From assembly GCA_017477505.1 (NCBI GenBank), contig JAFUVQ010000048.1, forward strand, positions 1-51,682: a DNA stretch of 51,682 nucleotides, given 5' to 3'. A model generated the notes under the pieces. The model was given only the letters and a program-made list of their open reading frames with translations, searched no databases and was not told the DNA's origin. This document shows positions 33,006 to 41,394 of the stretch, in pieces. This DNA is from Eubacterium sp. GTDB taxonomy: Bacteria; Bacillota; Clostridia; Lachnospirales; Lachnospiraceae. Position 1 is the first letter of the stretch. Every line of letters starts with the position of its first letter. The position numbers and the translations under genes were made by a program.

Positions 33006-33045
33006 AAAATGCTAGTAGTTGTTGCGCTACAACTACTAGCATTTT
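33006..33045. terminator. Perfect 17-base palindrome, bidirectional terminator-like
   Basis: AAAATGCTAGTAGTTGT pairs perfectly with ACAACTACTAGCATTTT around a 6-base loop. T-runs at both ends allow termination in both directions. It separates the RAYT promoter side from the aldo/keto reductase gene. Confidence 0.65.
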
Positions 33046-33258
33046 ATTAAAAAGCGACGTATTTAAGCCATTTTTTAGACTTTTCCAGGTAGGTGACATA
33101 ATTCTGATTTACATAACACTGTAGTTTTGGTTTACATAAGTTTAACTTTTGTGCATCTTGTATATTTATTTTTGTTAAAAAGTACCAAGCTAGTAGTTGT
33201 AGCACTCATTGTCTCAGCGGTTATTTGCAAACATGCTGTGGCGACTGCTGACTTCCGC

Positions 33259-33286
33259 GGTGACAGGCACTTAACAGTTTGTTCAT
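33259..33286 (+). repeat. REP-like element, copy 6 (head GTGACAGGCAC)
   Basis: Head GTGACAGGCAC plus TTAACAGTTTGTTCATAG. It begins 7 bases beyond the aldo/keto reductase stop codon. Confidence 0.85.
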
Positions 33287-33292
33287 AGCTGG

Positions 33293-34222
33293 CTATGGAA
33301 GGAATTTGCCGGATGCAAGATAGAGTCTGTACCAATCTTTATGTGTAAGAGTGACTTCGGCAGCTGCGCAGGCATCCTTGATGTGTTCCGGATTCATTGT
33401 TCCGATTATTGCCTGCATTTTTGCGGGATGACGCAATATCCATGCGATCGCTATTGCCGCTTTGGATACATTTTCACGTTCTGCAAGTTCGCCGAGCACT
33501 TTATTCAGCTCAGGGAAATCGGGATTATCTATAAATGTTCCGCCGAACATTCCCACCTGCAACGGTGACCATGTCTGTATGGTAATATCATTCAGGCGAC
33601 AGTAATCGAGCGCGCTTCCATCCCGATTTATGGAAAAATCCGTCGTTTTATTGTTCATATAAAGTGCCTGATCGATAAGCTGCGATTGTTCAAGCGACAG
33701 CTGCAATTGGTTGAATACCAAAGGCTGTTTCACGTACTTTTTCAGCAATTCAAGCTGCATAGGCATGAGGTTGCTGACGCCAAAGTAGCGGACCTTCCCC
33801 TCATTTTCCATTTTATCAAACGCCTCGGCCACTTCCTCAGGATCAAACAGAAGGTCCGGCCTATGCAAAAGCAGCACATCAAGGTAATCGACGTTCAGCC
33901 TTCTGAGGCTGTCGTCAACGCTTGAAATGATATTTTCCTTCGTCCAGTCAAACTCACCCCTCTCAGGGCAGATTCCGCATTTACTTTGTATATAAATGTC
34001 TTCTCTCTTGATTCCGGTGAGCGGAAAACTCTCGCCGAAACGTGTCTCCGCAGCGCCATTTGCCCCATAGCAGGTAGCGTGGTCAAAGAAATTAATGCCA
34101 CAATCAAATGCAGTTCTTATTGCCGTAGCCGCCGACTCCTTTGACAGATCAGGCATTCTCATACAGCCCTGGATCATGACAGAAACATTCGCCGGACCAT
34201 TTACAACATTGATATTTTTCAT
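33293..34222 (-). CDS. Aldo/keto reductase (YdhF-like)
   Basis: About 309 residues from the Met of MKNINVVNGPANVSV; the frame is open further upstream to 34300 only because it reads through a REP element (MNKPLSACH). Catalytic residues are in place: Asp and Tyr in NFFDHATCYG, Lys in IYIQSKCG, His in VLLLHRPD, and the NADPH-binding RHPAKMQAIIGTMNPEHI near the end. It reduces aldehydes or ketones with NADPH in the cytosol; the natural substrate is unknown. REP copies lie directly at both ends of the gene. Confidence 0.87.
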   Translation of the reverse strand: MKNINVVNGPANVSVMIQGCMRMPDLSKESAATAIRTAFDCGINFFDHATCYGANGAAETRFGESFPLTGIKREDIYIQSKCGICPERGEFDWTKENIISSVDDSLRRLNVDYLDVLLLHRPDLLFDPEEVAEAFDKMENEGKVRYFGVSNLMPMQLELLKKYVKQPLVFNQLQLSLEQSQLIDQALYMNNKTTDFSINRDGSALDYCRLNDITIQTWSPLQVGMFGGTFIDNPDFPELNKVLGELAERENVSKAAIAIAWILRHPAKMQAIIGTMNPEHIKDACAAAEVTLTHKDWYRLYLASGKFLP

Positions 34223-34272
34223 GATAACCCTCTTATCATCAATTAAAAGCATTCGCCGGGTGACAACTGCCA

Positions 34273-34366
34273 GGTGACAGGCACTTAATGGTTTGTTCAT
34301 ATTTTTTGTGCGATTTCCTGCGGCTTGCGAGGCGAGTGGTGACAGGCACTTAACAGTTTGTTCATT
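34273..34366 (+). repeat. REP-like element, copies 7 and 8 (both head GTGACAGGCAC)
   Basis: Units at 34273-34304 (tail TTAATGGTTTGTTCATATTT) and 34338-34366 (tail TTAACAGTTTGTTCAT), 65 bases apart. Copy 8 touches the stop codon of the zinc-ribbon gene at 34365. Confidence 0.85.
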
Positions 34367-36596
34367 ATTCGCCGAATTCTTTCAGGCCTTCGGAGACTTC
34401 GTATTTGTAGGTTTCGCGGTTGGCTGTGACGACTTCGTCGTACATTTTCTTTCCGTCGACATAACCTCTTGTTGAATACCAGCTGTCGTCGATGTCGGAG
34501 TTTCCGACGATTCCTTTTGATGCTGAAATCATGTATTCATCTCCGGGCAGCTGTACTATTCCGTCGTATTTCACCGGATAGTATACCGGTGTCGGATCGA
34601 AATCGCCGTCCTCATGGGTGATCACTGCCGTGAATACGAGTATGTACGAATTATTTGCTTCGAAATCTGTTCCGAGGTTTTTGGCTACAAGCAGGTAATC
34701 GCCCTTAAATGTAAGCTCTCCTACCGATACTTCGTCATCGTAGTTTGAAGCTGTGTAGCTCTTTATTCTGTCTATCGCGTCCGCCTTCAGAGTCTCTTTG
34801 TATGTATCGGAAATGTCGGCCAGCGATGTAATATCTGTGTACTCAGAATACAACTCGAATCCATCGCCACATTCTATATCATAATTCTCTCTGTTTGCCT
34901 CGGCTATATCTATATAGCAGTTAAATGGATTTGTGTAGCCTTTGGTACCATAGCTTCCGTCCACATGTGAACTGCCGATTATGCCGACGGCCTCGTCGTA
35001 ATTCACCCCATTTTCATTTTTAAGAATATCATTAAACTGTACAGGGAAATAAACCGTTCCGGCGGCAAATCTGCCTTCGGTACTTGAAACTGTTCCCTTG
35101 TAAATGACAGACAGTGCATTGTAAATGTACCCATTTCCATCATCTTTACGCATTATGTAAACATAACCGGCGTACTCAAGATTGCTCACAGAGGCCCCAT
35201 CATCATTTGCAAAATTTGCATAAATGGTATCTTCGGCGTCGCTCTTGGCGGTGGATATAAATGAATCGGGGAGATCCGCGAAGCTTGTGACATATTCGTC
35301 AAGGCCGCTTACTTCGTAATCCTTCTCAGTTTCTGCTGGAATCTTGCCGATTCTGTCAGCGTAAACAGACATGTCATCGCTCGGAATGGTAACCGTGATC
35401 GTGTCGCCGTTGGAAAGCCCGTTCATCGTATCACATTTGAAATCATAGGAACTCATTTCTGTTCCGTTGTAGTTGAAACTCACGTATCCGTCAGGCGAAG
35501 TTCCTTCAAATTTAACTTCAAGATCTGCAAATGCATCGAAGGTACTCACCTGTGCAAGGCCATCAACCTTATAATCCTTATCTTTGTATTTTAATCTTGC
35601 TTTTACGTACTTTTTATAACTATCATCGTCAACAGTCCAGACATATTTTATCTTGTCACCATTTGAAAGATTCTCGGATTTCTCAAGCTCTACGGACACA
35701 GCGTCGCGGATGAGCAAAAGCGGCGGAGTGATTTTGTACATAAGCCCCATCTGCTTCTTGCCCAAACGGGTATATTTGAGCTTCTTTCCGTACTTTTTGT
35801 CAACGGCATCCCAATCCACATAAACCTTGGCTTTGCCGTATCCCTCGTATCCCTCAACCTCGACAACGACAAATTTATTGAGATTGATGGTCCTGCTGGC
35901 ATTGAACGCGGCAATGCATCCGATACAGAGTAAAATGAACAGCACGGCTGCGCCGACGATTCCACCGATAAGATACTTCTTCGGAATAGGTTGATTTGCA
36001 TTCGGCTGGGTTGCGGCCGGTCGGGGTGCGTTAGGCTGGGTTGCGTTCGGTCGGGGCGCGTTAGGCTGGGTTGCGTTCGGCACGGATGATTGCTGTGGTT
36101 GCCTGTTGGCCCCGGTTTCCAGATTTTGTGCCGGATGAAATGCATTTGATTGTGACTGATTTGTAGCTGGCTGGGTTGCAGCTGGCTGGGTTGCAGCTGG
36201 CTGGGTTGAAGTTGATTGATTTGCATCTGATTGATCTCTGCCCGGCTGAGTTGCGGCTGACTGTGCAGGTGTTGTCTGCTCCGCTGCAGATTGCTGGTAA
36301 TACCCGTCAGTTGACTGATTATCATAACTCTGCTGGTAGTAACCGTCATATGACTGATCATAATACTGCTGATAATAACCATCAGCCGCCTGGTTATCAT
36401 AACCCTGCTGATAGTATCCATCACCTGCCTGATTATCATAGCCCTGCTGATAGTATCCATCAGTTGACTGACCCGCGTCCGCCTGAGAATTATCATTTAC
36501 AGAATCAGAACTACCGGTAGATATCAATTTAAAACCACAAAACCTGCAAAACTTAGCACCATCCGCATTTTGTTTACCACAACTAGCGCAAAACAT
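34365..36596 (-). CDS. Zinc-ribbon membrane protein with YYQQ repeats
   Basis: About 743 residues from ATG 36596 with AAGGAGG upstream. Order: a zinc ribbon (MFCASCGKQNADGAKFCRFC), five tandem repeats of about 15 residues with the core DGYYQQGYDNQ (residues 33-105), a long Ala/Thr/Gln/Pro/Asn-rich stretch (to about 195), one membrane helix (YLIGGIVGAAVLFILLCIGC), then about 500 residues outside. The outer part has two related beta domains (NLSNGDKIKYVW, GLSNGDTITVTI) and two alpha/beta repeats near the end (ASVSNLEYAGYVYI, DEVSVGELTFKGDYLLV). The Gln/Tyr-rich cytosolic repeats are prion-like in composition. Function unknown; possibly a sensor or envelope protein. A REP copy begins at its stop codon. 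Confidence 0.75.
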   Translation of the reverse strand: MFCASCGKQNADGAKFCRFCGFKLISTGSSDSVNDNSQADAGQSTDGYYQQGYDNQAGDGYYQQGYDNQAADGYYQQYYDQSYDGYYQQSYDNQSTDGYYQQSAAEQTTPAQSAATQPGRDQSDANQSTSTQPAATQPAATQPATNQSQSNAFHPAQNLETGANRQPQQSSVPNATQPNAPRPNATQPNAPRPAATQPNANQPIPKKYLIGGIVGAAVLFILLCIGCIAAFNASRTINLNKFVVVEVEGYEGYGKAKVYVDWDAVDKKYGKKLKYTRLGKKQMGLMYKITPPLLLIRDAVSVELEKSENLSNGDKIKYVWTVDDDSYKKYVKARLKYKDKDYKVDGLAQVSTFDAFADLEVKFEGTSPDGYVSFNYNGTEMSSYDFKCDTMNGLSNGDTITVTIPSDDMSVYADRIGKIPAETEKDYEVSGLDEYVTSFADLPDSFISTAKSDAEDTIYANFANDDGASVSNLEYAGYVYIMRKDDGNGYIYNALSVIYKGTVSSTEGRFAAGTVYFPVQFNDILKNENGVNYDEAVGIIGSSHVDGSYGTKGYTNPFNCYIDIAEANRENYDIECGDGFELYSEYTDITSLADISDTYKETLKADAIDRIKSYTASNYDDEVSVGELTFKGDYLLVAKNLGTDFEANNSYILVFTAVITHEDGDFDPTPVYYPVKYDGIVQLPGDEYMISASKGIVGNSDIDDSWYSTRGYVDGKKMYDEVVTANRETYKYEVSEGLKEFGE

Positions 36597-36648
36597 ATTC
36601 GCATCCTCCTTATGCCACAATTCATGAAGTAATTATATCTCTGATTTC

Positions 36649-36744
36649 GGTGCCTGTCACTTAATAATTTGTTCATAGTTAGGGTAAGGTTTTGGGCGGG
36701 GTTTTGACGAAATGGTGACAGGCACTTAACAGTTTGTTCATTTT
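36649..36744 (+). repeat. REP-like element, copies 9 and 10 as an inverted-head pair
   Basis: 36649-36678 has head GTGCCTGTCAC, and 36714-36744 has head GTGACAGGCAC; the tails keep the same direction. The heads are reverse complements, so the pair can fold into a hairpin of about 11 base pairs. Copy 10 supplies the TGA stop of the dihydrouridine synthase gene. Confidence 0.88.
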
Positions 36745-37859
36745 TGGAGGGCAAGTTGGGCGGCGGTTTTGTAGTCTGCGAGGCGGGTTGCTTTATGTAT
36801 GGCTTTCAGTTTCTTTTTGTCAAGGTGGAGGCCTTGTGACAGATATGTCCAGTGTTCTTTCATTTTCATGACTACTTGTCTTTCGTTGGCCATCTCTTCT
36901 TCGTAGGCCTCGGTCAGTTCTTTGAGGAAGGCTTTGAGCCTGATTCTGTCGGGGTCGGGGTCCGGGCCGGGCATGTGCGCAAGGTTGAGTGGGTGTTCGG
37001 GGTCCGGGCCGGGCATGTGTGCAAGGCTGCCGGGACTATCTGAATCCAGGTTCGGCGCTGGCTTTCGGGTGCCTGTATTTTCGTGTGTTGGGGTTGATGT
37101 GAGATTGTGTTTCAGGTTGCCGGGGAGCTCGGGATTCATGATGACTCCGCGGCCCAGCATGACGGCGGTGCATTTTTCGTTTGATGTCAAGGTTTCGTTT
37201 CCGATTCCGATCATTTTTTTGTAAAATGTATCGCAATCGGTAATGTCTCCGTTATAACAGAGTTTTATCTTTTTGCCGAGTACTTCGGCGGCTCTTCTGT
37301 ATGCATCCAGCCTTACTTCTCCGGCATAAAAATCGCTGCGAAGTCTGGGATGGATGATCAGTTCTGATATCGGGAACTTCCTGTAGATTTCAAGTATGTC
37401 GTCCCATTCGGATTCGAACTCCATGCCTATTCTCGTTTTGATGGATATCTTTATTCCGTCGGTTCTGTCCCCGGGTCTTTTGTAACCGCTGATTCTGTTA
37501 TAGATATCGTACAGAAATCGCTCGAGTTCGTCCGGTCTGTCGAGGAAGCCTGCTCCGCGGCCTTTTGAGACTACTGTTCCGGAAGGACAGCCGAGATTGA
37601 GGTTCACTTCGTCATATCCGAGATCTACCAGCTGGCGGGTTATGGTCAGGAACAGATCTGAGTCGTTTGTCAGTATCTGCGGCACCAGGTTCAGCCCGAC
37701 ATTATTCTCGGGGTTTACATCTCTAAGCTCACGCCCTTTGAGATGGCTTGCTGTTAGAAATGGTGTGAAGTATTTGTCTATCCCGCCGTAATGTTTATCC
37801 AAGATTGTTCTATATACATATGTAGTTATTCCCTCCAGGGGTGCCAAATATAATTCCAC
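36738..37859 (-). CDS. dus: tRNA-dihydrouridine synthase with a low-complexity insert
   Basis: 373 residues. The FMN-barrel start is clear (LYLAPLEGITTYVYRTILDK) and the catalytic Cys lies in VNLNLGCPSGTVVSKGRGAG; the FMN phosphate site includes ELIIHPRLRSDFYAG and AVMLGRGVIMNPELPG. It reduces uridines in tRNA D-loops using NADPH. Between the barrel and the C-terminal helical RNA-binding domain is a Pro/Asp-rich insert of about 58 residues (about 252-309) with two copies of LAHMPGPDP, not usual for the family. The stop TGA is made by the first bases of REP copy 10. The upstream region has a 45-base tandem repeat. Confidence 0.88.
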   Translation of the reverse strand: MELYLAPLEGITTYVYRTILDKHYGGIDKYFTPFLTASHLKGRELRDVNPENNVGLNLVPQILTNDSDLFLTITRQLVDLGYDEVNLNLGCPSGTVVSKGRGAGFLDRPDELERFLYDIYNRISGYKRPGDRTDGIKISIKTRIGMEFESEWDDILEIYRKFPISELIIHPRLRSDFYAGEVRLDAYRRAAEVLGKKIKLCYNGDITDCDTFYKKMIGIGNETLTSNEKCTAVMLGRGVIMNPELPGNLKHNLTSTPTHENTGTRKPAPNLDSDSPGSLAHMPGPDPEHPLNLAHMPGPDPDPDRIRLKAFLKELTEAYEEEMANERQVVMKMKEHWTYLSQGLHLDKKKLKAIHKATRLADYKTAAQLALQK

Positions 37860-37914
37860 TCTTGTTCTCCCTACTTTACACTTGATTTATTTCTTGATGG
37901 TACCTACTGTAGAC

Positions 37915-38190
37915 CTCTCTTTTTCTATCTTTCAAATGCAGGGCTCCTTGCTGCGAGCCCTCTCTTTTTCCATCTTCCAATGCAGAGTTTCCTGCCGTGG
38001 CTCCTCTCTTTTTCTATCTTTCCAATGCGGGGCTTCCTGCCGTGAGCCCTCTCTTTTTCTATCTTTCAAATGTGGGGCTTCCTGCCGTGGCCCCTCTCTT
38101 TTTCTATCTTTCCAATGCAGCGCTTCCTACTGTGGTTCTTCTCTTTTTCTATCTTTCCAATGCAGAGCTTCCTGCTGTGGCCCCTCTCAC
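37915..38190. repeat. 45-base tandem repeat (about six copies) in the 446-base gap 37860-38305
   Basis: Units of 44-45 bases begin at 37915, 37960, 38004, 38049, 38094, about 38139 and 38184, each with CTCTCTTTTTCTATCTTTC then an AATGCAG and CTTCCTGCCGTGG part. Because 45 is a multiple of three, plus-strand frames stay open, but they lack a ribosome site and encode only a Ser/Phe/Cys repeat. On the minus strand it would form the untranslated leader of the dihydrouridine synthase gene. The rest of the gap holds the terminator at 38264. Confidence 0.75.
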
Positions 38191-38263
38191 TCTAATCTCT
38201 ATTCATTCCAGTCTGACGCCCCAGCTGCGCCGCTCCTCATTTATCTAACCAAGTCCCAGTATA

Positions 38264-38295
38264 AAGGGCACCCCGCTAAGGGCGCCCTTCATTTT
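38264..38295. terminator. Terminator after the peroxiredoxin gene
   Basis: AAAGGGCACCCC pairs with GGGCGCCCTT (one wobble) around a short loop. On the plus strand it is followed by CATTTTT, and on the minus strand by TTTAT. It lies 11 bases beyond the peroxiredoxin stop. Confidence 0.6.
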
Positions 38296-38305
38296 TAATA
38301 ATCTT

Positions 38306-38980
38306 TCAGCTGTCTTTTTTTGCTGTGAGGTACCACTCGTAAGGAATGATTTCCTCGCCTTTATCTCTTATCCTCTCAGCAGCGTCTTCGAGGGTAAGGG
38401 GCGAGCCCATGAGCACATCGTCTCCAGGCTGCCAGTCTGCCGGCGTGTTGACGTTCTCGGCATCATGCTTCTGAAGCGAAAGCACCACTCTCTTTATCTC
38501 ATCGATATTTCTGCCTGTGGACATAGGATAATATAATATCGCCCTCACTATAGATTCGGGATCGATAATGAACACGGCTCTTACGGTCTGGGTTGATGCG
38601 ACCGCCTGGAGCATGCCGTACATTTTCGCAACATTCATGCTGATATCAGCAACAATTGGAAATGGAACGATTACTTTTCCCTCTCCCTTCCAGTCTATCT
38701 GCTCTATATTTTTTGCCCATGCAAGATGCGAATGTAATGAGTCGATGGAAAGACCGAGCAGGTCTGTATTCATTTCCTTAAATTCTTCATATCTTTTGGA
38801 CAATGCTATGAACTCAGTTGTACATACAGGGGTAAAATCGGCCGGGTGTGAGAAAAATACTACCCAGCGCCCTTTGTAGTCTTCAGGAAAATTGATCTTT
38901 CCTTTTGTCGTGATACTTCTGAATGAAGGAGCTTTCTCTCCTATGGTAGGCATTACTGTCACTGCTTCAACATTTTCCAT
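38306..38980 (-). CDS. Peroxiredoxin (Prx6-like, AhpC/TSA superfamily)
   Basis: 224 residues. The peroxidatic Cys lies in HPADFTPVCTTEFIALSKRY, with the Arg-containing FIIDPESIVRAILYYPMSTG segment and the long C-terminal extension (ADWQPGDDVLMGSPLTLEDA) of Prx6-type enzymes. It reduces peroxides using a thiol donor. It lies 12 bases downstream of the superoxide reductase gene, so the pair would turn superoxide into peroxide and then water. Start at 38980 has AAGGAGAAGG upstream. Confidence 0.92.
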   Translation of the reverse strand: MENVEAVTVMPTIGEKAPSFRSITTKGKINFPEDYKGRWVVFFSHPADFTPVCTTEFIALSKRYEEFKEMNTDLLGLSIDSLHSHLAWAKNIEQIDWKGEGKVIVPFPIVADISMNVAKMYGMLQAVASTQTVRAVFIIDPESIVRAILYYPMSTGRNIDEIKRVVLSLQKHDAENVNTPADWQPGDDVLMGSPLTLEDAAERIRDKGEEIIPYEWYLTAKKDS

Positions 38981-38992
38981 TTGCCTTCTCCT

Positions 38993-39361
38993 TTAAGCTT
39001 TCCAAAGACCGTGAAGATTGCAATATGCATATACAGCAACAACCGAATCATCATCTGTTAATTCGAATTCAGCAACAGGCTTGTCACCAGGATTGAGGTT
39101 CTTCCTCTGAGCGCCCTTAGCTGTCTCAACAACGATCCATTCGATATAATGAGCCTCTAACATTGGATGCTCAACAGATCCGACTGTAACTGTAACCTTG
39201 TTTCCATCAACAGTATATACAGGTACATGCTTCTCAGCAGCGCCATCGGATGTACCCGGAATAAGCTCTGTCATATTCTGTCCGCAGCAGGACATAGGAG
39301 CACCTGATTCTTTGATCATTTCCACAAGATTGCCACACTTCTCACATACAAAAAATTTCAT
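38993..39361 (-). CDS. Superoxide reductase (desulfoferrodoxin type)
   Basis: 122 residues. The N-terminal desulforedoxin-like iron site is present (FFVCEKCGNLVEMI, MSCCGQNM), and so is the catalytic Fe(His4Cys) centre (EKHVPVY, SVEHPMLEAHYIEWIVVE, AYCNLHGLWKA). It reduces superoxide to peroxide without making oxygen, as strict anaerobes do. Good ribosome site GGAGGTGG before ATG 39361. First gene of a two-gene oxidative-stress unit with the peroxiredoxin; the CoA-disulfide reductase lies just upstream on the same strand. Confidence 0.94.
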   Translation of the reverse strand: MKFFVCEKCGNLVEMIKESGAPMSCCGQNMTELIPGTSDGAAEKHVPVYTVDGNKVTVTVGSVEHPMLEAHYIEWIVVETAKGAQRKNLNPGDKPVAEFELTDDDSVVAVYAYCNLHGLWKA

Positions 39362-39445
39362 ACTATGCCACCTCCAATTTTATTTTTTTATACTTTGCGT
39401 ACAACTCCATTTAACCATAGATGTGTCCACATTTCTATCATTTTT

Positions 39446-41140
39446 TTAATTCTTTTCAATACCGCATGGATAGGTCTCAATTGCAAGGCTCTTTTCGCGC
39501 ATCACTCCTGAGTAGAACATGTATCCACCGGACATATTACAGCAGTCAAATGAATGCTGAGCCAATATCCTGCAGGCTATATATCCCCGCATTCCGCTCT
39601 GGCAGGTCACATATACTTTTTTATCCTTATCCAGCTCATCGATTCTGTCCCTAAGCTCGTCAAGCGGTACATTTATATAACCTTCTATGTGCCCTTTCGC
39701 GTATTCATGAGCCGTCCGCACATCCAGCAATATGACGCTTCCGTCGCGCGGAAGAGCGGCGTCATCGTACCAATGATACTGCTTGAAAATGTTTTTTCTT
39801 ATGTTGTCTATCATAAATCCGGCCATATTCACAGGATCTTTCGCCGAAGAATACGGCGGGGCATACGCGAGATCCAGGCTTTGCAGTTTGTCTGCACTGA
39901 GGCCCGCATTTATGGCGACTGACAGAATATCCAGCCTCTTGTCCACGCCTTCGGAACCTATGATCTGGGCGCCAAGGAGTTTAAATGTATTTCTTTCGAA
40001 AACAACCTTCATTATCATGGTCTTCGAGCCCGGATAATAATCAGCATGGGAATGAGGGAACAGGGCCACGCTTTCATAATCCATTTTCAAGTCCCGCGCA
40101 GCCTTCTCCGTGAGTCCCGTTGCGGCAACTGTCATGTCAAATATCTTGATTATGGATGTCCCGAGGGAGCCCTGATAACGGCTGTCGCCGCCGCAAATGT
40201 TGTCCGCCGCTATGCGCCCTTGCTTGTTGGCGGGTCCGGCCAGGGCTATGGATGCATCCTGCTCCGACACGAAATGCTTAACCTGCACGGCATCGCCGAC
40301 CGCGTAGATATCGGGGACGGACGTCTCCATCCTGTCATTTACAACTATGCTGCCCCTGACACCGGTCGCGAGTCCGATCTTCGTGGCGAGAGAATTTTCG
40401 GGAATCACGCCTGCGGCCAGAATCACCATGTCAGAAGCAAGGGATGTAACGTCATCGAGCAGTGTGGCTATCGATTCATTTTCATTTTTAAAACCTACCA
40501 CGTTGCTGCTAAGTTTAAGTTCGATGCCCTTCGACCTCAACTTGCTGTGAACGAAAGTCGCCATGTCATAGTCAATGGTATTCATGAGCTGGTCGGGCTT
40601 CTGCACGATGGTCACCGCGAGGCCTCGCTCTTTAAGATTTTCGGCAACCTCGATTCCTATGTAACCGCCGCCGACTATGACCGCACTTTGCGGCGCATTT
40701 TTTTCAATAAAATCATGAATCTTAAATGTGTCCTCGACCGTCCTGAGTGTAAAAATCTTCTCGCTGTCAACGCCGGGAAGATCAGGTATAAATGGCTTTG
40801 CGCCCGGAGAAAGCAGGAGTTTGTCATATGACTCTTCAAAAACTTCGCCGGATGTAAGGTCGCGGACCTTAACGCGCTTCTCATTTGCATCAACATCAAT
40901 CACCTCGTGGCTGACCCTGACTTTGATCCTGAAGCGGGACCAGAGGCTCTCGGGCGTCTGCACCGTGAGGCGGGCCGGGTCGCCGATCACGTCGCCGATA
41001 TAATAAGGAAGCCCGCAGTTCGCGTAAGAAACATACTTCGATTTCTCGAAAATGACAATCTCCGCCGCCTCATTTAGTCTCCTGATGCGTGCCGCCGCCG
41101 ATGCGCCGCCGGCCACCCCGCCTACAATGATAACTTTCAT
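39446..41140 (-). CDS. CoA-disulfide reductase/NADH oxidase-like flavoprotein with C-terminal rhodanese domain
   Basis: 564 residues. The FAD site opens the protein (VIIVGGVAGGASAAARIRRL), with active Cys in YVSYANCGLPYYIGDVIG, a second NAD-binding motif (AVIVGGGYIGIEVAENLKER), and the dimerisation domain (NMAGFMIDNI). Residues about 465-555 are a rhodanese (ILLDVRTAHEYAKGHIEGYI, active loop VTCQSGMRGY with Cys). CoADR-RHD proteins reduce CoA disulfide or persulfides and polysulfides with NAD(P)H. In this context it supports thiol redox balance under oxygen or sulfur stress. It starts 17 bases after an unrecognised gene end. Confidence 0.92.
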   Translation of the reverse strand: MKVIIVGGVAGGASAAARIRRLNEAAEIVIFEKSKYVSYANCGLPYYIGDVIGDPARLTVQTPESLWSRFRIKVRVSHEVIDVDANEKRVKVRDLTSGEVFEESYDKLLLSPGAKPFIPDLPGVDSEKIFTLRTVEDTFKIHDFIEKNAPQSAVIVGGGYIGIEVAENLKERGLAVTIVQKPDQLMNTIDYDMATFVHSKLRSKGIELKLSSNVVGFKNENESIATLLDDVTSLASDMVILAAGVIPENSLATKIGLATGVRGSIVVNDRMETSVPDIYAVGDAVQVKHFVSEQDASIALAGPANKQGRIAADNICGGDSRYQGSLGTSIIKIFDMTVAATGLTEKAARDLKMDYESVALFPHSHADYYPGSKTMIMKVVFERNTFKLLGAQIIGSEGVDKRLDILSVAINAGLSADKLQSLDLAYAPPYSSAKDPVNMAGFMIDNIRKNIFKQYHWYDDAALPRDGSVILLDVRTAHEYAKGHIEGYINVPLDELRDRIDELDKDKKVYVTCQSGMRGYIACRILAQHSFDCCNMSGGYMFYSGVMREKSLAIETYPCGIEKN

Positions 41141-41157
41141 AATCTGTAACCTTTCTA

Positions 41158-41294
41158 CTACTTATTGAAATAGGAATCGATCAGCTCTCTCACCTTGAGA
41201 ATAATTTCCGAATAGTCGTCAAATGTACCGTTTTCGTAAGCCTTCTTTATTTTATAACATAAATACCCGGGGGACAAAGGAAAAGTTTCAGGAG
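41158..41294 (-). pseudogene. 3' remnant of an unrecognised gene cut off by a REP element
   Basis: A frame that stays open from the REP at 41299 to a TAG at 41158 reads in coding style: LSPGYLCYKIKKAYENGTFD, then DYSEIILKVRELIDSYFNK. No start with a ribosome site is seen; the upstream part of the frame is repeat DNA. It looks like the last 45 residues of a gene whose front was lost when the repeat pair settled here, although a short TTG-started peptide is possible. Confidence 0.4.
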
Positions 41295-41298
41295 AGCC

Positions 41299-41394
41299 GG
41301 TGCCTGTCACTTAATAGTTTGTTCATATTTAGTGTAGGCGGTAGGCGGGGTTACGCGGCAGCGGTGACAGGCACTTAATAGTTTGTTCATATTT
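41299..41394 (+). repeat. REP-like element, copies 11 and 12 as an inverted-head pair
   Basis: 41299-41330 (head GTGCCTGTCAC) and 41363-41394 (head GTGACAGGCAC), both with tail TTAATAGTTTGTTCATATTT. Both lie inside the 3' end of the large repeat-protein frame and encode its last residues. Confidence 0.88.

Larger units (their letters stand above)
32655..33292. other. 638-base stretch without a supported gene
   Basis: Holds REP copies 5 and 6, a strong palindrome at 33006-33045, and AT-rich DNA. A fragment of the palindrome arm (GCTAGTAGTTGTAGC) recurs near 33185, and TTTACATAA occurs twice at about 33109 and 33132, which may be leftovers of an inserted element. The minus-strand frame at 32603-32818 overlaps the transposase start and looks like a shadow. 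Confidence 0.5.

Noticed and set aside
34223-34300. 26-residue N-terminal extension of the aldo/keto reductase (MNKPLSACH)
   Set aside because: It is a translation of a REP element with no ribosome site; the family begins at MKNINV.
37882-38298. Plus-strand 138-residue frame with SLFLSFQCGASCRG repeats
   Set aside because: It is created by the 45-base tandem repeat, whose period is divisible by three; no ribosome site, and the composition is not protein-like.
40046-40831. Plus-strand 261-residue frame
   Set aside because: Lies entirely opposite the well-supported CoA-disulfide reductase gene, with no ribosome site; mirror frame of a GC-biased coding region.
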